DNA of 34,471 nt from Deltaproteobacteria bacterium (GTDB taxonomy: Bacteria > JACQOV01): the NCBI GenBank assembly GCA_016202395.1, contig JACQOV010000098.1, forward strand, positions 1 through 34,471. The letters run 5' to 3'. Each line of letters begins with the position of its first letter. Position 1 is the stretch's first letter. Below are positions 23,923 through 31,839 of this stretch, in pieces. The notes beneath the pieces are model-generated. The model did no database searches. It was not told the origin of the DNA and saw only the letters and a program-made list of their open reading frames with translations. The position numbers and the translations under genes were made by a program.

Positions 23923-26900
23923 GATCATCGAGTTCTGTTCTCGGAATCGATTTTTCACATTTCTCTTCACAGGAATGGCTATTTTGGGGAGCCTCTATGC
24001 CATCCGAAACATTCCGCTTGACGCAATCCCCGATCTTTCGGACGTGCAGGTGATTATCTTTACCGAGTGGCCCGGCCGCTCCCCCGATATTTTAGAAGAT
24101 CAGGTGACTTACCCGATTGTCTCTGCCATGATCGCGGCCCCCAAAGTGAAAGTGGTGCGCGGTTATTCCTTCTTTGGCCTCTCCTTTGTCTACACCATTT
24201 TCGAGGACGGAACCGATATCTATTGGGCTCGCAGTCGCACACTCGAGCTTTTGAGTAAAATTCGAGGGAATCTCCCTGAAGGGGTGAATCCCGCTTTGGG
24301 CCCCGATGCCACCGGTGTTGGCTGGGTTTTCGAGTATGCTCTGGTCGATGAAACCGGCCAAAACTCTCTTGCCGAGCTGCGAAGTTTTCAAGATTGGTAT
24401 CTCCGCTATTGGCTGCAATCGGTCCCCGGGGTTGCCGAAGTGGCCTCCCTCGGAGGATTTACAAAACAGTATCAGGTGGAGATTGATCCCAATCGACTAC
24501 TCGCCTACAACATCCCACTCCATGAGGTGATCGAGGCGATTCAATCCTCGAACAATGATGTCGGAGGACGAGTGCTCGAGATGACTGGAACAGAGTACAT
24601 GATCCGAGGGCGTGGCTACATCCGTTCCCTAAAAGACATCGAAGAGATCGCCGTCCTATCGGACATACGGGGAAACCCCATCCGAGTGAAGGACCTCGCC
24701 CATGTCCAGTTCGGCTCTGACATGCGCCGTGGAGCCGCCGAATTGAATGGAATGGGAGAGGTGGTGGGAGGCGTTGTCGTGATGCGTTTTGGTGAGAACG
24801 CCTACGACGTGATCGAACGGGTGAAAACCAAACTCAAAGAGGTGGAACCGTCCTTCCCTAAAGGGGTGAAACTGGTGACGACCTACGACCGCTCCGGCCT
24901 GATTGAGCGCTCGATCCACACCCTGCAAAAGAAACTTTTAGAAGAGATGCTGGTGGTCGCGCTCGTGATTCTTCTCTTCCTCTGGCACTTCCGAAGCTCT
25001 CTCGTGCCGATCCTCTCTCTCCCGATTGCCGTGCTCCTCTCATTTATTCCGATGTACTACCTCGGCGTGACCTCCAATATCATGTCGCTGGGTGGGATTG
25101 CGATTGCCATTGGAGCGATGGTCGACGCCGCCATCATTCTGGTTGAAAACGCGCACAAACGGCTGGAGGAATGGAAAGAGCATGGAGAGAAGGAGCCTCT
25201 TTTCGATGTGCTACTCCACGCTTGCCAAGAGGTAGGACGGCCGATCTTTTTCTCGTTGCTCGTCATTGCCGTCTCCTTCATGCCGATCTTTGCTCTCACA
25301 GGACAAGAAGGGAGACTCTTTAAACCACTCGCTTTCACAAAAAACTTTAGCATCTTCTTTGCGGCGCTTCTTGCGATCACGCTCGCCCCCGCTCTCATTC
25401 AGATCCTGCTGCGCCCTGGCAAAGAGAGAGAGTTGAGGCCTCGATGGCTCTCCAAAATCTACAACTTCGTCGTCGCTGGGAAAATCCACAAAGAGGAGAA
25501 CCATCCGGTTAGCAAATCCCTTTTCCGGATCTACGCACCAATCTTGAATTGGATCTTAGAGAATAGAAAAACGGTGATTGTTATTATGGCTTTAATGATC
25601 CTCACGATTTTCCCTCTCTACTCTCGTTTGGGTTCTGAGTTTATGCCTCCATTAAACGAAGGGGATCTTCTCTACATGCCAACGACTCTCCCTGGGATCT
25701 CGGTGGAAGAAGCAAAAAAATGGCTTCAGATCCAAGACAAGCTGATCAAAACATTCCCCGAGGTGAACACCGTTTTTGGAAAGATCGGACAGGCCCGAAC
25801 CGCAACCGACCCCGCCCCTTTTGAGATGGTGGAGACGGTCGTGCAGCTCCAACCGATGCGCCAATGGCCCAAAATCGATCACGAACGTTGGTACTCTTCG
25901 TGGATGCCCGATCGGCTCAAATTCCCTTTTCGATGGATTTGGCCCGAACAAAAACGGCGCAGTTGGGAAGAGCTTGTTCAGGCGTTGAATCAAACGCTGC
26001 AACTCCCCGGGACCTCTAATGCGTGGGTCATGCCGATCAAAACGCGAATCGACATGCTCACGACAGGAATCCGAACGCCGGTCGGAATTAAAATCTTTGG
26101 GCCCGATCTCGCAACAATCCAAAAGATTGGAGAGCATATCGAGGGGGTTCTCCCTCAAGTGGAGGGGACTCGATCGGTTTTTTCAGAACGAGTAACCGGC
26201 GGATACTACCTCGATTTCAAACTTCGGCGGGAGTCGATCGCTCGTTATGGTTTAACGATAGGAGATGCCGAAGAGATCATCGAAACAGCCATCGGTGGAA
26301 TGGAGATTGCCACAACCATTGAAGGGAGAGAACGCTATACAGTGAATGTCCGCTATCCCCGAGAGCTTCGCAGTGACTTAAATCAACTCCGCCGCGTCCT
26401 CGTTCCTCTCCCCTCTGGCGCACAGATCCCGATTGGAGAGATTGCGGATCTTGAAATCACCATGGGCCCCCCTTCCCTTCGAGATGAAAATGGGATGCTC
26501 ACCGGCTGGGTTTTTATTGATATCTTTGAAGACCGGGACATCGGAGGCTATGTGGAAGAGGCCAAAGCGCTCATCTCTAGCGAAGTCGAGCTTTCTGCAG
26601 GTTATTATCTCTCTTGGAGCGGACAGTTTGAATACATGGAGCGGGCCAAACAACGGCTCCTCGTAGTCGTGCCGGTAACACTCCTTCTCATCGCCCTCCT
26701 TCTCTACATGAACACCGGGAGTGGGATCAAAACCGGAATCGTTTTACTCGCCGTGCCGTTTTCGCTCATCGGAGCCTTTGGGATCCTTTGGATCCTCGGC
26801 TACAACGTGAGTGTCGCCGTTTGGGTCGGCATCATTGCGCTCGCGGGAGTCGATGCGGAAACCGGTGTCGTTATGCTTCTGTATCTCGATCTCGCCTATG

Positions 26901-27190
26901 AGCAATGGGTCAAGAAGGGAAAGATGCAGAACTGGGAAGACCTGAAGGAAGCGATCCATCATGGAGCGGTCCAACGGCTTCGCCCCAAACTCATGACCGT
27001 AGGGGCCCTATTTATGGGGCTATTGCCAATTATGTGGGCCCCCATCCATGAATCGGGAGCCGATATGATGAAACGCATTGCGGCCCCGATGGTCGGCGGT
27101 ATATTGACTTCCTTCATTGGAGAATTATTGGTTTATCCTGCAATTTTTGCAATTTGGAAAGGACGCACATTAAAAAGAAACGTTCCATAA
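23912..27190 (+). CDS. cusA: Cu(I)/Ag(I) efflux RND permease, CusA type
   Basis: The proton-driven inner-membrane pump (1,092 residues) of the heavy-metal RND family. The start is set at the ATG at 23912 (MVNKIIEFCSRNRFF), preceded by GGAGG. Membrane-domain hallmarks are IPLDAIPDLSDVQVIIFTEWPGRSP, GGIAIAIGAMVDAAIILVENAHK (relay Asp), GVDAETGVVML (Glu) and RLRPKLMTVGALFMGLLPI (Lys). The three Met of the E. coli CusA metal site (573, 623, 672) map by hand alignment to Met589 (LLYMPTT), Met639 (FEMVET) and Met715 (RIDML). This favours monovalent Cu/Ag over Zn/Co/Cd. An extra aromatic-rich segment (about 650-690) lies in the porter domain. Confidence 0.94.
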   Translation: MVNKIIEFCSRNRFFTFLFTGMAILGSLYAIRNIPLDAIPDLSDVQVIIFTEWPGRSPDILEDQVTYPIVSAMIAAPKVKVVRGYSFFGLSFVYTIFEDGTDIYWARSRTLELLSKIRGNLPEGVNPALGPDATGVGWVFEYALVDETGQNSLAELRSFQDWYLRYWLQSVPGVAEVASLGGFTKQYQVEIDPNRLLAYNIPLHEVIEAIQSSNNDVGGRVLEMTGTEYMIRGRGYIRSLKDIEEIAVLSDIRGNPIRVKDLAHVQFGSDMRRGAAELNGMGEVVGGVVVMRFGENAYDVIERVKTKLKEVEPSFPKGVKLVTTYDRSGLIERSIHTLQKKLLEEMLVVALVILLFLWHFRSSLVPILSLPIAVLLSFIPMYYLGVTSNIMSLGGIAIAIGAMVDAAIILVENAHKRLEEWKEHGEKEPLFDVLLHACQEVGRPIFFSLLVIAVSFMPIFALTGQEGRLFKPLAFTKNFSIFFAALLAITLAPALIQILLRPGKERELRPRWLSKIYNFVVAGKIHKEENHPVSKSLFRIYAPILNWILENRKTVIVIMALMILTIFPLYSRLGSEFMPPLNEGDLLYMPTTLPGISVEEAKKWLQIQDKLIKTFPEVNTVFGKIGQARTATDPAPFEMVETVVQLQPMRQWPKIDHERWYSSWMPDRLKFPFRWIWPEQKRRSWEELVQALNQTLQLPGTSNAWVMPIKTRIDMLTTGIRTPVGIKIFGPDLATIQKIGEHIEGVLPQVEGTRSVFSERVTGGYYLDFKLRRESIARYGLTIGDAEEIIETAIGGMEIATTIEGRERYTVNVRYPRELRSDLNQLRRVLVPLPSGAQIPIGEIADLEITMGPPSLRDENGMLTGWVFIDIFEDRDIGGYVEEAKALISSEVELSAGYYLSWSGQFEYMERAKQRLLVVVPVTLLLIALLLYMNTGSGIKTGIVLLAVPFSLIGAFGILWILGYNVSVAVWVGIIALAGVDAETGVVMLLYLDLAYEQWVKKGKMQNWEDLKEAIHHGAVQRLRPKLMTVGALFMGLLPIMWAPIHESGADMMKRIAAPMVGGILTSFIGELLVYPAIFAIWKGRTLKRNVP

Positions 27191-27201
27191 GGAGGAGATC
27201 C

Positions 27202-27624
27202 ATGAGAAAACTTTTGAGTCTAATGGTAGGACTGTGTCTTTTGGGTGTTACAACCGCTTCATCACAAGACGCTCGCGCTCAGGCGAAGATTTATATCGAC
27301 TATTATCACTCGATCCAACTCACGCCAGAGCAGGAAAAAATCCAGGAAGCGGCTCTATCCTCCATGCCAGCCCCTTGTTGCAGCAATTCCACCGCTGCAA
27401 CTTGTTGCTGCCCGTGCAACCTTGCCAAAAGTGTGTGGGGTTTGTCGGCTTTCCTGATTGCCAAACGCAATTACAATGTCGCGCAAGTAAAAAAGGCAGT
27501 AACAGAATGGCAGGAGCAAGCCAATCCGGAAGGCTACACCGGAGATTCTTGCTACAACGGCCGGTGCAATCACTCTTTTGATGAAAATGGATGCGGTGGC
27601 ATGAATGAAGAAAAGATTTTTTAG
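27202..27624 (+). CDS. Exported Cys-cluster protein of the copper operon
   Basis: I place the start at 27202 because AAGGAGGAG lies just upstream and the signal peptide (MRKLLSLMVGLCLLGVTTASS) begins there. The mature part of about 115 residues contains an unusual Cys cluster, PAPCCSNSTAATCCCPCNLAKS, and later GDSCYNGRCNHSF..NGCGG, ten Cys in all, with a helical middle (SAFLIAKRNYNVAQVKKAVTEW). The CCC-P-C-N core recalls PCYCGC-type metal or redox proteins, but I cannot assign a family. It lies 11 bp after cusA and 10 bp before the haem-binding gene, so it belongs to the operon and may hold copper in the periplasm; this is inference. Confidence 0.78.
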   Translation: MRKLLSLMVGLCLLGVTTASSQDARAQAKIYIDYYHSIQLTPEQEKIQEAALSSMPAPCCSNSTAATCCCPCNLAKSVWGLSAFLIAKRNYNVAQVKKAVTEWQEQANPEGYTGDSCYNGRCNHSFDENGCGGMNEEKIF

Positions 27625-27634
27625 AGGAGGAGAT

Positions 27635-28195
27635 ATGAAAATAAATCCGAGATTTATTTTAGTGGGTATGGTCGTTATCCTTTCTGGAACCCCGTGGATC
27701 TGGGCTCATGAGAAACATCACCACGAGGAAGAAACATCTCCAAAAACAGAGGCGCCTATTCCTCAAGAGGCGCTGAACGCAATTAATCATGATTATCTGG
27801 AGAATGTGCGGCCAATCTTTAAGCAGAAATGTTTCGATTGCCACTCTCAATATACCCACTATCCCTGGTATTACGCCATTCCAGGCCTCCAACAACTTTT
27901 AGATCATGATATGGAGGAAGGGAAAAAGCATCTCGACCTGTCCAACGATTTCCCATTTAAAGGTCATGAAGACACAACCCCTCTCGAAGATTTGGAAGAG
28001 ATTGAAAAAGTGATTCAAAAAAATGAGATGCCGATGTTCCGTTACAAACTCCTCCATTGGAATGCGTGGTGGTCCGATGAAGAAAAGGAAACCGTTTTAA
28101 AATGGCTTCAAGAAAGTCAACAAAAAATCCACCCATGGGCTGGAAATATGAAAAAGGACGAAAATGATACCAGCGAGTCAATCTTGGATCGTTAA
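27635..28195 (+). CDS. Exported haem-binding (CxxCH) protein
   Basis: A signal peptide (MKINPRFILVGMVVILSGTPWIWA) is followed by a His-rich stretch (HEKHHHEEE). The domain then begins NVRPIFKQKCFDCHSQYTHYPWYYAIPGLQQLLDHDMEEGKKHLDLSNDFPF. The CFDCHS motif and the following YPWY...IPG...H..EG...L..S pattern match the haem-binding family (Haem_bd), a c-type mono-haem domain often found in Bacteroidota and deltaproteobacteria. MPMFRYKLLHW downstream supplies Met/His candidates for the second axial ligand. Start 27635 is chosen for the Shine-Dalgarno sequence GAGGAGGAG. A role in keeping copper oxidised or reduced in the periplasm is possible but unproven. It is the last gene before the HEPN/MNT promoter. 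Confidence 0.82.
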   Translation: MKINPRFILVGMVVILSGTPWIWAHEKHHHEEETSPKTEAPIPQEALNAINHDYLENVRPIFKQKCFDCHSQYTHYPWYYAIPGLQQLLDHDMEEGKKHLDLSNDFPFKGHEDTTPLEDLEEIEKVIQKNEMPMFRYKLLHWNAWWSDEEKETVLKWLQESQQKIHPWAGNMKKDENDTSESILDR

Positions 28196-28261
28196 AAATT
28201 GGGTAACTTTTAGTCTTTTGTCCACCTGAGCCGTCAGTAAACGCGCCGTTCTTTGCTGCCA

Positions 28262-28300
28262 TTGACAATTATTCTATTATTGAATATTCTATAATAGAAT
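28262..28300 (+). promoter_or_regulatory. Promoter and palindromic operator of the HTH-MNT/HEPN/copA unit
   Basis: TTGACA (28262-28267) is followed by a palindrome with perfect 10-bp arms ATTCTATTAT (28271-28280) and ATAATAGAAT (28291-28300). Its 10-base centre is itself almost symmetric (GAATATTC), so 28 of 30 positions are palindromic. TATTCT (28285-28290) is a -10 box at 17 bp; TATAAT (28290-28295) lies 22 bp from TTGACA. Either start site falls only a few bases before the ATG at 28303, with no Shine-Dalgarno sequence. The HTH domain encoded directly downstream is the natural candidate binder (autoregulation). Confidence 0.7.
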
Positions 28301-28302
28301 AT

Positions 28303-28914
28303 ATGAAGAGAGGCCAAAACAACTTGATTAAAAAGGCTTTTTTAGCTAGACTTTGCCAAAGCCGGGGTCGATACACACAGGAAGAGGTCGCTTCTGCGGT
28401 GGGGATATCTCAATCCGTCCTCTCCAAGATGGAGCGAGGTTACCGGGAACTGACAGCCATGGAACTCAAAAAACTGGCCGATTTTTATCAGAAACCGCTC
28501 TCCTTCTTTTTCGGAGATAAAGAACCCTCGGTGCAAGAAAAAACAGATACAAAAAATCTTCAATATCCTGTTCCAGTCACTTTGGACATTCTCCAAAAGA
28601 TGGCTCATGAGATCGCGACCACTTTTAATCCTGAAAAGATTATCCTTTTTGGATCACGTGCCTGGGGAAAGCCTCATCGAGATAGCGATGTCGATCTGTT
28701 GGTGATGACAAAGGCGTTGAGTCCTTTAAGGCCCGCTCAGAGGCGACGGATTGTGAAAGCAATCTGTCAGCCGCCACTCGTGCCGGTCGATATTCTGGTA
28801 AATACCCCCGAGGAAGTCCATCAAAGAATAGAGAACGGCGATCTATTCTTCAACAAAATCTTAACGGAAGGAAAGGTCCTCTATGAACTCCCCCATCGTG
28901 AACGAATGGGTTAA
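28303..28914 (+). CDS. XRE helix-turn-helix fused to an MNT nucleotidyltransferase (antitoxin of HEPN/MNT pair)
   Basis: Residues 20-70 form an XRE/Cro-type DNA-binding domain (YTQEEVASAVGISQSVLSKMERGYRELTAMELKKLADFY). After a short linker, residues 92-195 form a minimal nucleotidyltransferase with GSRAWGKPHRDSDVDLLV, the GSX10DXD motif (Gly117, Ser118, Asp129, Asp131) of MNT antitoxins. The known MntA antitoxin AMPylates its HEPN toxin; most are not fused to a helix-turn-helix, although such fusions are known. The fusion would let one protein both silence the toxin and repress the promoter. It overlaps the HEPN gene by 32 bases. The start has no Shine-Dalgarno sequence and may be leaderless. 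Confidence 0.88.
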   Translation: MKRGQNNLIKKAFLARLCQSRGRYTQEEVASAVGISQSVLSKMERGYRELTAMELKKLADFYQKPLSFFFGDKEPSVQEKTDTKNLQYPVPVTLDILQKMAHEIATTFNPEKIILFGSRAWGKPHRDSDVDLLVMTKALSPLRPAQRRRIVKAICQPPLVPVDILVNTPEEVHQRIENGDLFFNKILTEGKVLYELPHRERMG

Positions 28915-29269
28915 AAAGGCTGAGGAGGATCTCAAGGCTTGCCGTATCCTTTCACAAAAAGAGTTAGCAGAGGTCACCGATGTAGTCTGCTTCCATGCGC
29001 AACAATGCGCGGAAAAGTATCTTAAAGCCTTCTTGAATTCTAAAGAGCAAGAAGCGCCGAAGATTCATTCACTGAAAATTTTGATTGAATTGATCGAACC
29101 TCTCGATCCAGAGTTTCGAACTCTCTTTGAAGATGCCAGCCAACTTGAGGAATATGCTGTTGAATTTCGGTATCCCGGAGAAACGGCCATCGAGGAGGAA
29201 GCCCGTGACGCTCTACGAAGAATGGTTATCATCCGAGATTTTATACGAAAAAAACTAGGATTCAAATAG
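28883..29269 (+). CDS. HEPN-domain protein, probable toxin partner of the MNT protein
   Basis: A 128-residue helical HEPN protein: [49 protein letters not shown] and the C-terminal [31 protein letters not shown] are typical of the HEPN family that pairs with MNT proteins. HEPN toxins are often RNases with an R-X4-6-H motif. No such motif exists here: the FRYPG Arg is not followed by His. The protein may use other residues or be non-catalytic. Its start lies inside the MNT gene and its stop is 8 bp before copA, so it is the middle gene of a three-gene unit. Confidence 0.88.
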   Translation: MNSPIVNEWVKKAEEDLKACRILSQKELAEVTDVVCFHAQQCAEKYLKAFLNSKEQEAPKIHSLKILIELIEPLDPEFRTLFEDASQLEEYAVEFRYPGETAIEEEARDALRRMVIIRDFIRKKLGFK

Positions 29270-29277
29270 GAGATGCC

Positions 29278-31626
29278 GTGGCGACGGAAATAACCTCAAA
29301 CACAGCCAAAGATCCCATCTGTGGAATGGAAGTTTCACCAGAGAAGGCCAAAGGGAAGTTCGAGTACGAGGGAAAGATTTACTATTTTTGTAGTCCGAAC
29401 TGCCTAAAGAAATTTCAGGAAGATCCGAGAAAATTCGCTAATCCCCCTCACCCTAGCCCTCTCCCCAAAGGGGAGAGGGAAAGTTCGGGAACCTCTTCAA
29501 AAAATGAAAGGAGGACCTACACCTGCCCGATGCATCCGGAGGTCGCCTCCAATAAACCCGGAAGCTGCCCGAAATGTGGGATGGCGTTGGAGCCCAAAAC
29601 GATCCTCTTGGAAGAAGAGAATCCGGAGCTTCAATCCATGTCGCGCCGATTTTGGATAAGCCTGGTCCTAACGGTCCCGGTCTTTTTGATTGCGATGTCG
29701 GAGATGATTCCAGGCAAACCGATCCAGAAGATCTTAACACCCAAAACTCTCGGCTGGATTCAATTCGCGCTCTCCACTCCGGTAGTCCTTTGGGGGGCTT
29801 GGCCCTTCTTTGTTCGGGGCTGGCAATCGATCGTCAATCGCAGTCTTAATATGTTTACACTCATCAGCATCGGTGTTTTTGTCGCCTACGCCTATAGTTT
29901 AATGGCCATTTTATTTCCATCGATTTTTCCAGAATCGTTCCGTCATCACGGACACGTGGCGGTCTATTTCGAGGCTGCAGCCGTTATCGTAACGTTGGTT
30001 TTATTGGGTCAGGTGTTAGAGCTTCGAGCCCGATCCCAAACAGGGGCGGCGATCCGAGCGCTTCTGGGACTCGCTCCAAAGATGGCGCGACGCATCGAAA
30101 AAGATGGGACTGAGAAAGATGTCCCTCTGGATCAAGTTCAAGTCGGAGACAAGCTCCGAGTTCGCCCCGGAGAAAAAGTCCCTGTGGATGGAACGGTGAT
30201 CGAAGGGATCAGCTCCATCGACGAATCGATGATCACGGGAGAGCCGATTCCGGTCGAAAAAAGCCCCGGCGATAAAGTCGTCGGAGCCACCCTCAATGAA
30301 ACCGGAACATTGATAATCCAAGCGCAAAAAATCGGAGCCGACACTCTTCTTTCACAAATCGTCAAAATGGTGGCGGAGGCGCAAAGAAGCCGCGCCCCCA
30401 TCCAAAAATTAGCCGATGTGGTGGCAGGTTACTTTGTTCCCGCGGTCGTTCTCGTAGCCGTTTTCAGTTTCATCGCATGGACACTTTGGGGACCTGAGCC
30501 TCGAATGGCTTATGCCTTAATTAATGCTGTCGCTGTTTTAATCATTGCCTGCCCTTGCGCCTTGGGTCTGGCAACACCAATGTCGATCAGGGTTGCAACC
30601 GGGAAAGGGGCTACACTGGGAGTTCTTTTCAAAAACGCCGAGGCCATAGAAACTCTGAGAAAAATGGACACCCTCGTGGTCGATAAAACGGGAACTCTCA
30701 CCGTAGGAAAACCAAAACTGGTTTCTGTCAAACCTCTGCGAGATGCAGTGGAACAGGATCTGCTTCGTTACGCCGCAACATTAGAGAAAGGGAGCGAACA
30801 CCCCCTGGCTACGGCTATCGTAGACGGGGCTTTGGAACGAAGACTCTCTCTGGGGAAAGTCGAAAATTTCAAATCGATGACAGGGAAAGGGGTGGAAGGG
30901 ATCGTCGAAGGGCGTTCGATCGCCCTGGGGAACGCCGCGCTCCTGAAAGATTTGAAGATCGACCTTCGAGGAATCCACGAAGAGGTTGAACGGCTTCGAT
31001 CGGAGGGACAAACCGTGATGTTCGTGGCCATCGATGGGAAACTTTCCGGTCTCCTCAGTGTTGCCGACCCCATTAAAGAAACCACTCTTCAAGCGCTTGA
31101 ATCTCTCCATCGAGAAGGGATTCAAGTGGTGATGCTCACGGGGGATAACAAAACCACCGCGCAGGCCGTAGCGAATCGACTGGGAATCGATGAAGTGATT
31201 CCCGAGGTTCTTCCCCATCAAAAAGCGGAAAAGATTAAAGAGCTGCAAAAGCACGGAAAATTCGTGGCGATGGCGGGCGATGGAATTAACGACGCCCCAG
31301 CGCTGGCTCAAGCCGATGTTGGAATTGCGATGGGAACGGGAACCGATGTGGCCATTCAAAGCGCCGGCGTCACGTTGCTCAAAGGAGACCTTCGCGGCAT
31401 CGTTCGAGCACGACGCCTGAGCGAGGCCACAATGCGAAATATTCGACTCAATCTTTTCTGGGCTTTCTTCTACAATGCCGTGGGCGTGCCAGTGGCCGCC
31501 GGAATTCTTTACCCCTTCTTTGGAATTCTTTTAAGCCCCATGATCGCCGCCGCCGCCATGAGCTTGAGTTCCGTTTCCGTCCTCTGGAACTCCCTGCGCC
31601 TACGAAAGCTAACCCTTTCAGCCTAA
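29278..31626 (+). CDS. copA: Copper/silver-translocating P1B-type ATPase
   Basis: An ATP-driven exporter of monovalent copper/silver from the cytoplasm (782 residues). It starts with GTG behind AGGAGA. The N-terminus has a YHS-like domain ([14 protein letters not shown]...[20 protein letters not shown], about 12-54) and a heavy-metal-binding domain (YTCPMHPEV...[10 protein letters not shown], 81-107). Then come eight membrane helices, the actuator ([12 protein letters not shown]), the metal-binding Cys425-Pro-Cys427, the phosphorylation motif Asp469-KTGTLT, the P1B signature [15 protein letters not shown] and GDGINDAP. No classical GMTCxxC domain is present. Residues 56-67 ([12 protein letters not shown]) are encoded by a palindromic DNA repeat in the linker. 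Only 8 bp separate it from the HEPN gene and it has no promoter of its own that I can see. Confidence 0.95.
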   Translation: MATEITSNTAKDPICGMEVSPEKAKGKFEYEGKIYYFCSPNCLKKFQEDPRKFANPPHPSPLPKGERESSGTSSKNERRTYTCPMHPEVASNKPGSCPKCGMALEPKTILLEEENPELQSMSRRFWISLVLTVPVFLIAMSEMIPGKPIQKILTPKTLGWIQFALSTPVVLWGAWPFFVRGWQSIVNRSLNMFTLISIGVFVAYAYSLMAILFPSIFPESFRHHGHVAVYFEAAAVIVTLVLLGQVLELRARSQTGAAIRALLGLAPKMARRIEKDGTEKDVPLDQVQVGDKLRVRPGEKVPVDGTVIEGISSIDESMITGEPIPVEKSPGDKVVGATLNETGTLIIQAQKIGADTLLSQIVKMVAEAQRSRAPIQKLADVVAGYFVPAVVLVAVFSFIAWTLWGPEPRMAYALINAVAVLIIACPCALGLATPMSIRVATGKGATLGVLFKNAEAIETLRKMDTLVVDKTGTLTVGKPKLVSVKPLRDAVEQDLLRYAATLEKGSEHPLATAIVDGALERRLSLGKVENFKSMTGKGVEGIVEGRSIALGNAALLKDLKIDLRGIHEEVERLRSEGQTVMFVAIDGKLSGLLSVADPIKETTLQALESLHREGIQVVMLTGDNKTTAQAVANRLGIDEVIPEVLPHQKAEKIKELQKHGKFVAMAGDGINDAPALAQADVGIAMGTGTDVAIQSAGVTLLKGDLRGIVRARRLSEATMRNIRLNLFWAFFYNAVGVPVAAGILYPFFGILLSPMIAAAAMSLSSVSVLWNSLRLRKLTLSA
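29443..29479. repeat. Palindromic repeat inside the copA linker
   Basis: CCCTCTCCCC (29457-29466), loop AAA, GGGGAGAGGG (29470-29479) is a perfect 10-bp hairpin preceded by CCCCCTCACCCTAG. From memory this sequence class is a common dispersed bacterial repeat whose translation gives [14 protein letters not shown] peptides. It is read in frame as residues 56-68 of CopA, between the YHS and metal-binding domains, and leaves the reading frame open. Confidence 0.75.
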
Positions 31627-31695
31627 GAAGCCTAAGATTCAATGAACAATGGCCCCGTCCACTTCTGCTCATGGCTGACACATCGAGTCTAACTT

Positions 31696-31715
31696 GCCCA
31701 TTAGGAGGGCTTTTT
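31696..31715 (+). terminator. Weak candidate terminator after copA
   Basis: GCCC (31696-31699) and GGGC (31707-31710) can pair across a 7-base loop and are followed by five T. The stem is only 4 bp, so termination would be inefficient. It is the only U-tract-associated hairpin seen in the gap behind copA. Confidence 0.3.
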
Positions 31716-31792
31716 AGGATAAAAGTGGCTGTATTTTCTTGAATCGGAAGGTGGAAGAAGGTGTTTTTAAAAAATATGCGTTCTCTCTTTGA

Positions 31793-31812
31793 ATGAACAA
31801 ACCATTGTTCAT
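31793..31812. promoter_or_regulatory. Inverted-repeat site upstream of the large lipoprotein gene
   Basis: ATGAACAA (31793-31800) and TTGTTCAT (31805-31812) form a perfect 8-bp inverted repeat with a 4-base centre, 27 bp before the chosen ATG. A third copy of the half-site, extended to ATGAACAATGG, lies at 31642-31652 and is an exact 11-bp complement of 31802-31812. The spacing suggests a regulator binding site, possibly with a remote partner site. Confidence 0.45.
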
Positions 31813-31839
31813 AGACTCAAGACCGGGAGAAGCATAGCC

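Noticed and set aside
29443..29479. CRISPR-like or terminator hairpin near the start of copA
   Set aside because: It is a single copy inside a continuous open frame with no U-run; a translated palindromic repeat explains it.
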